Shown here: piece by piece, positions 58,270 through 64,000 of the stretch
How positions within the stretch are numbered: the first letter of the stretch is position 1
Layout: each line of letters opens with the position of its first letter
Assembly: GCF_907163265.1 (NCBI RefSeq)
Contig: NZ_CAJQUM010000001.1
Coordinates: 2,480,001-2,544,000 of the forward strand
Reading direction: 5' to 3'
Length of the DNA stretch: 64,000 nt
DNA from: Georgfuchsia toluolica
GTDB taxonomy: Bacteria > Pseudomonadota > Gammaproteobacteria > Burkholderiales > Rhodocyclaceae
Program-made: the position numbers and the translations under genes
The notes under the pieces: model-generated
Database searches by the model: none
The model's input: the letters and a program-made list of their open reading frames with translations, nothing else
What the model was told of the DNA's origin: nothing

Positions 58270-59364
58270 ATGAGTTTGAAATGCGGCACCGTCGGCCTGC
58301 CCAACGTCGGCAAGTCCACACTGTTCAACGCGCTGACCAAGTCCGGCATCGCGGCGGAGAACTATCCCTTCTGCACCATCGAGCCGAACGTCGGCATCGT
58401 CGAAGTGCCCGATCCGCGCCTCGACGAACTGGCCAAGATCGTCAAGCCGCAGAAGATCCAGCATGCCATCGTCGAGTTTGTCGACATCGCCGGTCTGGTC
58501 GCCGGGGCGAGCAAGGGCGAAGGACTCGGCAACCAGTTCCTCGCCAACATCCGCGAGACCGACGCCATCGTGCATGTGGTGCGCTGCTTCGCCGACGACA
58601 ACGTGGTGCATGTGGCCGGCAAGATCGATCCGCTGCATGACATCGAAGTGATCGACACCGAACTGGCACTGGCCGACATGGCGACCGTGGAAAAGGCGCT
58701 GGCACGCTATTCCAAGCAGGCCAAGGCCGGCGGCGACAAGGAAGCGAAGCTGCTGGTGAGCGTGCTGGAGAAATGCCTGGCGCAACTGAATGAAGGCAGG
58801 CCGGTGCGTGCGCTCGATCTCTCCAAGGAAGAAAAGGCCAACCTGCGCCAGTTCTTTCTCATCACCGCCAAGCCTGTGCTCTACCTCGCCAACGTCAAGG
58901 AAGACGGCTTCAAGAACAACCCGCACCTCGACGCCGTGCGCGCCCATGCTGCGCAGGAAGGCGCCGAAGTGGTCGCGCTGTGCGCCGCCATCGAAGCCGA
59001 GATTGCAGACCTCGCCGATGACGAGAAGCAGATGTTCCTCGCCGACATGGACCTCGACGAACCCGGCCTCAATCGCCTGATCCGCGCCGCCTTCACGCTG
59101 CTCGGCCTGCAGACTTATTTCACCGCCGGCGTCAAGGAAGTGCGCGCCTGGACCATCCACGTCGGCGACACCGCACCGCAGGCGGCGGGCGTGATCCACA
59201 CCGATTTCGAGAAAGGCTTCATCCGCGCCCAGACCATCGCCTATGATGACTTCATTGCCTACAAGGGCGAGGCAGGCGCCAAGGAAGCCGGCAAGATGCG
59301 CGCCGAAGGCAAGGACTATGTCGTCAAGGATGGCGACGTGATGAACTTCCTCTTCAACGTATAA
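58270..59364 (+). CDS. ychF: Ribosome-associated ATPase YchF/OLA1
   Basis: YchF is an Obg-related P-loop protein that prefers ATP and binds ribosomes. The 364-residue protein has the P-loop [18 protein letters not shown] near residue 8. The G3-like motif is [23 protein letters not shown] stands at the base-specificity site, and the C-terminal TGS-like domain ends [15 protein letters not shown]. The last 21 codons are repeated, with 87% base identity, beyond the Fic gene at 60516-60578. Confidence 0.97.
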   Translation: MSLKCGTVGLPNVGKSTLFNALTKSGIAAENYPFCTIEPNVGIVEVPDPRLDELAKIVKPQKIQHAIVEFVDIAGLVAGASKGEGLGNQFLANIRETDAIVHVVRCFADDNVVHVAGKIDPLHDIEVIDTELALADMATVEKALARYSKQAKAGGDKEAKLLVSVLEKCLAQLNEGRPVRALDLSKEEKANLRQFFLITAKPVLYLANVKEDGFKNNPHLDAVRAHAAQEGAEVVALCAAIEAEIADLADDEKQMFLADMDLDEPGLNRLIRAAFTLLGLQTYFTAGVKEVRAWTIHVGDTAPQAAGVIHTDFEKGFIRAQTIAYDDFIAYKGEAGAKEAGKMRAEGKDYVVKDGDVMNFLFNV

Positions 59365-59493
59365 GCCGTCATTCCGGGAAGCTGGTCCTCGAATGCTTTT
59401 ATCGGGGAGCGGGATAGGCATGACTGTGGGCGGCTTTGGGTCTGCTTGACACAAAGCTTGACTTATACTTGACTCTTGATTTAGCCTCTGTGC

Positions 59494-60501
59494 ATGGCCT
59501 ACGTTCCCCAATTCATTATCAGTCCAATCCTGCTTGCCGAAGTGGAGCAGGTGGCTGCATTGCGCGAGCGGATTCAAAGTGCGGTGGTGGATCTTGCGTG
59601 GATACCCGCACTGCAGAAAGACACTCGCACGCGCAACGTGCATGCTTCGACGGCCATCGAAGGCAATCCGCTGACCCTGGAGCAGGTGCGCGCCCTGGAA
59701 GAGGGGCGCGAGCTTTCCGCTTCCAGTGGACGGTCGAAGCGGGAGGTCATCAATTATTTTGCCGGGCTGCGCTATGTGGAAAAAAACGCAGCCAAAAAGA
59801 AAATAGGTCATGTAGATATTCTGGAACTACACTGGATACTGGCCGGCGAAGTAATGGATCAAGGCGAGGCGGGGAAATACCGGATGATCGCCGTGCGGGT
59901 CGGGACATATCTGCCTCCTCCACCCGATGCCATTTCAGGGTTGATGTTCGAGTTGCTGGAATGGTGGAACACAGCGGCAAAAAAACTTTCGCCGGTGCTG
60001 AGTTCGGCCATCCTGCATTACCGCTTTGAGGCCATCCATCCGTTCGCCGACGGCAATGGCCGCACGGGGCGGGCGCTGGCTTTGTGGGAGCTGTACCGGC
60101 GCGGCTTCGACACGCACCATATTTTTTCGGTGGATGAGTATTACTGGGAAGACCGGCCCGCCTACTACGCCGCGCTGCAAAGCGTGCGCGCGGCCGGAGA
60201 AGATATGAGCGCATGGCTGGAATACTGTGCGGCAGGTCTGCGGCAAACTTTGGAGCGGGCATGGCTGCGCATACAAACTTTGCAGGTGAAGTCTGCGGAA
60301 AAGTTGGTATTGCGCCCAAGGCAGGAACAACTGCTGCATCTGCTGCGCGATCACGGCGGCATGGCGCCTGCCGAGATATGGGCAGCGCTGGGAGTGTCCA
60401 GGCAGGGGGCGATGGATTTGCTGCGGCCCTTGCTGGATGCGGGTGTGGTGGAAAAGGTCGGCGGCAACAAGACTGGACGCTACGTTTTGAAAAACACATG
60501 A
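59494..60501 (+). CDS. Fic-domain AMP-transferase-like protein
   Basis: Fic proteins usually transfer AMP from ATP to a target protein. The 335-residue protein has the catalytic motif HPFADGNGRTGRAL (about residues 183-196). An N-terminal inhibitory helix motif (S/T)xxxE(G/N), as STAIEGN, marks a self-inhibited class II Fic. The C-terminal part (LRPRQEQLLHLLRDHGGMAP and on) is a winged helix. It follows a leader with three CTTGAC direct repeats. Its TGA overlaps an ATG of the displaced ychF tail. The target is unknown. Confidence 0.92.
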   Translation: MAYVPQFIISPILLAEVEQVAALRERIQSAVVDLAWIPALQKDTRTRNVHASTAIEGNPLTLEQVRALEEGRELSASSGRSKREVINYFAGLRYVEKNAAKKKIGHVDILELHWILAGEVMDQGEAGKYRMIAVRVGTYLPPPPDAISGLMFELLEWWNTAAKKLSPVLSSAILHYRFEAIHPFADGNGRTGRALALWELYRRGFDTHHIFSVDEYYWEDRPAYYAALQSVRAAGEDMSAWLEYCAAGLRQTLERAWLRIQTLQVKSAEKLVLRPRQEQLLHLLRDHGGMAPAEIWAALGVSRQGAMDLLRPLLDAGVVEKVGGNKTGRYVLKNT

Positions 60502-60581
60502 ACGAAGCCGAAACCCGTGCCGAAGGCAAGGAGTATGTCGTCAAGGATGGCGGCGTCATGAGTTTCCTGTTCAACGTGTGA
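60498..60581 (+). pseudogene. Displaced 3' end of ychF
   Basis: A 27-codon frame ends RAEGKEYVVKDGGVMSFLFNV, matching the ychF C-terminus with three changes in 21 residues. There are eight base differences in 63, so it is not a recent exact duplicate. An insertion at the ychF 3' end that brought its own replacement tail would leave exactly this arrangement. The ATG overlaps the Fic stop but is probably not functional. Confidence 0.8.
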
Positions 60582-60717
60582 CCTCGACACCAGCCTATCG
60601 CGGTCGTTTCGCGCCGAGTCCGACCGGGCCTCAATGACAGTCGCAATTTTGCCGTTGCTCGGCGAAGTCCATTCGAGTACAGTTTGACATTTAACACGTC
60701 AGGCTCGACGGCGCGAA

Positions 60718-61251
60718 ATGTCCAACCCCTTCTTTGACCACCCGATCCTCAATTCTCCCTACGAGCGTCCATCGCGGCACTGGGAGCTTGACGAAACCGG
60801 GCAGCCGACGCAAAAGCTTGTTGATATTCGCCGCCCGGCGCAGTTCATCACCCCGATCCCGAAGCCCAAGAAGCGCAAAAGCGCCCCCAAGCAGGAAAGC
60901 TTCGTTTTCGACAACGGCCAGGGGCTATCAAGCAAGGAACAGCAATACGACCCCACCTCAATCATCAATGAAGTGCGTGGTCATGTGGAATCCTGGCGCG
61001 CACTGCCCAACCCCAACCAATGGCAAGTCACGCCGGAAACCGCCCGCCTGCTGCAACACTGACGCCACCACAAGTTCGCAGGCATTCGCCCGTTCTTCTG
61101 TCAAGTGGAAGCGGTCGAAACGGCCATCTGGCTTATTGAGGTCGCACCTCAATCGAAGCATGGCAAGCGCATCCTCGACCACCTCGCCGCCGCGAACCGG
61201 GACGCCAATCCCGAGCTGATGCAAGATGATTACGCTTGCCGTTGCCAATAG
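60718..61251 (+). pseudogene. N-terminal fragment of a type III-like restriction subunit
   Basis: The frame starts MSNPFFDHPILNSPYERPSR and reads 114 codons to a TGA at 61060-61062, just after RLLQH. The next codons continue the same family: RHHKFAGIRPFFCQVEAVET, then GKRILDHLAAANRDANPELM. The TGA thus seems to replace a Trp. The sequence ends at a TAG before the helicase motif with the ATP-binding lysine. I recognise the N-terminus of a large DEAD-box type III-like restriction endonuclease; most of it is lost. Confidence 0.75.
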
Positions 61252-61264
61252 GGGCTGACCTCCA

Positions 61265-61819
61265 ATGACCAAGCTCATTCCGAAACCTGAAAACCTTGTG
61301 CCCCTCGTTTTGGCGATTCGTGGCGAAAAGGTGCTTCTGGATGCCGACCTCGCGGAACTCTATGGTGTGGAAACAAAAGCGCTCAACCAGGCAGTGAAAA
61401 GAAACCTGGATCGTTTTCCGGACGACTTCATGTTCCAACTCACGGCCGCAGAATGGGAACGGATGAGGTCACAATCTGTGACATCATCCCCGAAGGCAAG
61501 CCCCATGCGGTCACAATCCGTGACCGCATCGCGGCGCAAGCTCAGCGCCTTGCCCTATGCCTTCACCGAGCAGGGTATCGCCATGCTCTCCAGCGTGCTG
61601 CGTTCGCCGCGCGCGGTGGAAGTGAATATCGCCATCATGCGCACCTTCGTCCAGTTGCGCCGCCTCATGGACTCGAACCGCAACCTCGCGCGCAAGATCG
61701 AGGCGCTGGGAATGAAGTATGACGAACAGTTCACCATCGTCTTCGATGCCATCAAGCAGTTGATCGCCGACGACCAGGACCGCAAGGCCAAGCCGAAACG
61801 CCGCATCGGCTTCCTCTAA
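61265..61819 (+). CDS. ORF6N-domain protein
   Basis: The 184-residue protein has an N-terminal ORF6N domain, a DNA-binding fold found in phage antirepressors: VPLVLAIRGEKVLLDADLAE, LYGVETKALNQAVKRN and LPYAFTEQGIAMLSSVLRS. A helical C-terminus follows (FVQLRRLMDSNRNLARKIEA). Residues 67-87 contain a direct repeat, MRSQSVT occurring twice 14 residues apart, encoded by two DNA palindromes. Genes of this type often lie inside restriction-modification loci, and it stands between the res and mod remnants here. Confidence 0.85.
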   Translation: MTKLIPKPENLVPLVLAIRGEKVLLDADLAELYGVETKALNQAVKRNLDRFPDDFMFQLTAAEWERMRSQSVTSSPKASPMRSQSVTASRRKLSALPYAFTEQGIAMLSSVLRSPRAVEVNIAIMRTFVQLRRLMDSNRNLARKIEALGMKYDEQFTIVFDAIKQLIADDQDRKAKPKRRIGFL

Positions 61820-61840
61820 ACACCAACTGCCACCGACACC

Positions 61841-62161
61841 ATGGCCAAAAAACCCGCCACCCCGAAGTCCGTCGACACCATCAAGCACGACGAGGCCAAG
61901 CGCAAGAACATCCCCACTGCGGAATACCAGTCCGTGGTCGAGGAGGAGCAGAAGAACCCGAAGCAGTTGCGCTACTCGCGCAACACCGACCTCGACCCGC
62001 AGCTGGTCTGGCGCGGCAAGGACGAGCAGGATTGGTCCGACCTCGTCGTCCATGCCCCGCCGCTCTACATCCAGGAAAAGGTGCACCCCAAGGCGCTGAT
62101 CGACGACCTGCTGCGCGAGATTAAAACGCGAATACACCTTTTCTATTTGACGGAGATTTGA
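61841..62161 (+). pseudogene. N-terminal fragment of a type III-like DNA methyltransferase
   Basis: The frame encodes about 93 residues typical of the N-terminus of adenine-specific methyltransferases: SVDTIKHDEAKRKNIPTAEY, NTDLDPQLVWRGKDEQDWSD and PPLYIQEKVHPKALIDDLLR. It then departs into an unrelated tail (KTRIHLFYLTEI) and stops. The catalytic motifs are absent. A C-terminal piece of what seems the same gene is found at 63451. The HNH and MazG-like genes in between appear to have replaced the middle. Confidence 0.75.
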
Positions 62162-62162
62162 A

Positions 62163-63086
62163 ATGAAGTATTGGCTTGGTGTGACGGACAACGGGTGGTT
62201 CGAGTTTCTCAGTCAAGCCAACGTTGACGAGGTCAACTTCTGGCAACCGAGTGGCCGAGCTCCTTTCGTGGGGTTAGAGCAGGGGGCTCCGTTTCTATTC
62301 AAACTCAAACGTCCATTCAATCACGTTGCGGGGGGCGGATTTTTTGTCAAGTTTTCCGTTCTTCCTCTGTCAATCGTATGGGAGACTTTCGGGTATAAAA
62401 ACGGTGCGTCCTCTCGCGAAGGGTTCGAGACGATGATCCGAAGGCTTGCCCCGAATCCACAAGCGAGGGATCCGGAGATTGGATGTACGGTTCTTGCGGC
62501 GCCGTTTTTCTGGCCAAGAGAAACTTGGATCGCCGATCCCGTGGCTTTCGCCGGAAATATTGTCCGTGGTCGCTATTACGACACCACCGAATCAAATGGT
62601 ACTCAGCTGTGGAACCAGGTTCAGGCAAGACTTGACAAGCAAGTCTTGCCTGATTTTGGTCGTGTAGCAAATCAACCCGTTGCAAGGTATGGTGATTCGA
62701 TCCTAGTTAAACCTCGGCTTGGTCAGGGAGCATTTCGGGTTCTTGTAACCGATGCCTACTCCCGTCGGTGCGCAATTACGGGGGAAAGTACCCTTCCAGT
62801 GCTAGAGGCTGCCCATATCTTGCCATTTGCCGAATGCGGTCCAAACGAGGTTTCTAACGGGATGTTGTTACGCTCCGATTTTCACAAACTTTTTGATCTC
62901 GGATTCGTTACAGTCACGGAGGACTTCCGAGTAGAAGTAAGCCAGCGAATCCGCGAAGAGTGGTTCAACGGGAAAGCCTACTATCGTCTCCACGGAAAAG
63001 AACTTGCGAATCTTCCAGAGACCGCGTCTCAACGTCCCGATGCAGCTTTTTTGCGCTGGCATAATGAACACTGCTATCAAGGCTAG
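62163..63086 (+). CDS. HNH endonuclease with N-terminal EVE/PUA-like domain
   Basis: The 307-residue protein has an N-terminal domain (about 1-130) whose pattern WLGVTDNGWFEFL, APFLFKLKRPFNHVAGGGFF and WETFGYKNG fits the EVE/PUA-like group. Some of these domains sense modified bases. The C-terminal nuclease has the HNH pattern CAITG...LEAAHILPFAECG...NGMLLRSDFHKLFDLGFV (about 216-260). Together this suggests a modification-dependent restriction enzyme, by analogy with known fusions. It starts one base after the mod fragment stop and has a lower GC content than its flanks. Confidence 0.85.
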   Translation: MKYWLGVTDNGWFEFLSQANVDEVNFWQPSGRAPFVGLEQGAPFLFKLKRPFNHVAGGGFFVKFSVLPLSIVWETFGYKNGASSREGFETMIRRLAPNPQARDPEIGCTVLAAPFFWPRETWIADPVAFAGNIVRGRYYDTTESNGTQLWNQVQARLDKQVLPDFGRVANQPVARYGDSILVKPRLGQGAFRVLVTDAYSRRCAITGESTLPVLEAAHILPFAECGPNEVSNGMLLRSDFHKLFDLGFVTVTEDFRVEVSQRIREEWFNGKAYYRLHGKELANLPETASQRPDAAFLRWHNEHCYQG

Positions 63087-63097
63087 AGGAGATACGA

Positions 63098-63442
63098 TTG
63101 CTGTCAAAAACGTTGATTGCCGAGTTACTAAAGTTCAGAAGTGTTAGAGATTGGGAACAATTTCATTCGGCTCGCAACTTGGCTTCGGCCATCTCAGTCG
63201 AAGCAGCAGAATTACTCGAATCGTTCATATGGGCATCGGATAATCAGGTGGCCGAGATCGCAGGTACTCGCCACACCGAAATCAGCGATGAAATAGCGGA
63301 TATCGCTATATTGCTTACGTATCTTGCGCACGATCTCTCTATCGATATCGATGTTGCCGTCAAGAATAAAATTCAGATCAATGCAGAAAAATATCCAGTG
63401 GAAAAGGCTCGTGGATCAAACAAGAAATATTCCGATCTTTGA
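63098..63442 (+). CDS. MazG-like nucleotide pyrophosphohydrolase
   Basis: The 114-residue all-helical protein has the MazG metal-binding pattern ExxE (VEAAELLESF) and ExxD (EISDEIADIAILL). Such enzymes cleave nucleoside triphosphates to monophosphates. The start is a TTG with a good AGGAG site eight bases upstream. The gene follows the HNH endonuclease by 11 bp and shares its low GC content, so the two form a module, possibly for defence or for nucleotide pool control. Confidence 0.85.
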   Translation: MLSKTLIAELLKFRSVRDWEQFHSARNLASAISVEAAELLESFIWASDNQVAEIAGTRHTEISDEIADIAILLTYLAHDLSIDIDVAVKNKIQINAEKYPVEKARGSNKKYSDL

Positions 63443-63450
63443 GTGCGCCC

Positions 63451-63582
63451 CAGTCCAAGACGATCGTCACCGATATGGTATCGGAGACACGCGAAGCGAA
63501 TGACGCCAGCTTCGACGTACTGATCGCCTGCGCCTTCAACTACGACGCCCATACCACCGACTCCAGCAAGCTCAGCCGCATT
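63451..63582 (+). pseudogene. C-terminal fragment of the DNA methyltransferase
   Basis: Directly after the MazG-like stop the frame encodes QSKTIVTDMVSETREANDAS and FDVLIACAFNYDAHTTDSSK. These match my memory of the late part of the same methyltransferase family as the fragment at 61841. It then runs, still in frame, into helicase sequence at about 63583. This is a fusion of two gene remnants. Confidence 0.6.
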
Positions 63583-64000
63583 ACTGCCAGCAAATGGACT
63601 CCCCGTATCGCCGACACCTTCACCGACAGCCTCGTGCGGCTTACCGGCGAAGAACAAAAACAAGTCAAGACCACTGCCTTCGATCTGCAACTGAATCCGG
63701 CCAATCCGGGACATCACTTCCACAAACTGGACAAAGCGAAGGACAAGAGCTTCTGGTCGCGGAACAGGCGCAGAACGGTGTTCTGCCGCACGAGTTCGGT
63801 GTTTTTGTGTGCTCCGCGGGGCAGCTTCCGCGTGCCGAGGCCGCGGTCAAGGTGGCTGGCTTACCTTGCAAGATTCTCGATGAGCATATCGAGACGGCGA
63901 GCGGTCATGTGTCGATCTGCATCATGCCGCTGGCCAAGGGGCTGGAGTTCCGTGCCGTGGTCGTGATGGCCTGTGACGATGAGGTGATCCCCTTGCAAGT
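63583..64000 (+). pseudogene. UvrD-like helicase remnant, rearranged, cut by window edge
   Basis: The first part (ADTFTDSLVRLTGEEQKQVK through KLDKAKDKSFW, to 63756) is the N-terminus of a UvrD/Rep-type helicase. Then, in another frame from about 63747, the sequence continues with late helicase motifs: GVFVCSAGQLPRAEAAVKVA and MPLAKGLEFRAVVVMACDDE. The ATPase core between them is missing. A deletion with a frame change has joined the two ends. The rest lies beyond the window. Confidence 0.7.

Noticed and set aside
59440-59480. Canonical sigma-70 promoter for the Fic gene
   Set aside because: Three CTTGAC repeats and a TATACT are present, but no pair has proper spacing, so the promoter position stays open.
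61060-61062. Selenocysteine or other recoding at the in-frame TGA
   Set aside because: No SECIS-like hairpin was recognised, the family carries Trp at this place as far as I recall, and the gene is truncated anyway.

Overview
The window is a 64 kb piece of a GC-rich proteobacterial chromosome, most likely betaproteobacterial. The gene orders point that way: dnaA-dnaN-gyrB; metK divergent from two LpxL-type acyltransferases with dapF and a DUF484 gene; rpoH with a CIRCE element beside ftsYEX; and TPR gene-lolB-ispE-tRNA-Gln-prs-rplY-pth-ychF. I cannot name the species. All assignments come from reading the sequence; no database search was made.

Layout. 1-5.3 kb: the 3' part of dnaA, then dnaN, gyrB and an SDR dehydrogenase. 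5.4-9.3 kb: a broken potassium-channel gene, two YeeE/YedE half-transporters and an EF-G paralogue. 9.3-12.6 kb: an accessory patch with a lower-GC arylamine N-acetyltransferase, an IS110-type transposase remnant, and a cupin gene and a lipoprotein gene each followed by an attC-like site. 12.6-18.8 kb: DUF484, dapF, a CoA-binding protein, two LpxL-type genes, metK, a cytochrome c and tRNA-Arg(CCG). 18.8-19.6 kb: gene debris behind the tRNA. 19.6-25.2 kb: a beta-oxidation pair (fused dehydrogenase/hydratase, thiolase), a CBS protein, a small DUF5062-like protein and a SCO1-like copper protein.

25.7-40.6 kb is the most striking part. Two complete six-gene clusters related to hydrogenase-4 and complex I (B-C-E-F-G-I order) face each other, with only 82 bp between their stop codons. 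Both large subunits lack the CxxC pairs that bind the [NiFe] centre, while both small subunits keep their Fe-S cysteines. They therefore resemble energy-converting-hydrogenase-related (Ehr) complexes rather than hydrogenases. The second cluster is divergent from a small ribbon-helix-helix gene across a 29-bp near-perfect palindrome that overlaps promoter-like hexamers on both strands. In both clusters the same kind of repeat, carrying a 41-43-codon open frame, sits between the large- and small-subunit genes. A third copy lies directly before an LpxL-type gene.

40.9-59.4 kb is mostly core genome: rpoH, ftsX-ftsE-ftsY, a pair of M16 proteases, rsmD, coaD, a ferredoxin, RidA, a quinone-reductase-like gene, mutM, a TPR protein, lolB, ispE, tRNA-Gln, prs, rplY, pth and ychF. 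59.4-64 kb is a decaying defence island. A Fic gene lies between ychF and a second, diverged copy of the ychF 3' end. Then come an interrupted N-terminal piece of a type III-like restriction subunit, an ORF6N gene, and the N- and C-terminal pieces of a DNA methyltransferase separated by an intact HNH endonuclease and a MazG-like pyrophosphohydrolase. A rearranged UvrD-like helicase runs off the end of the window.
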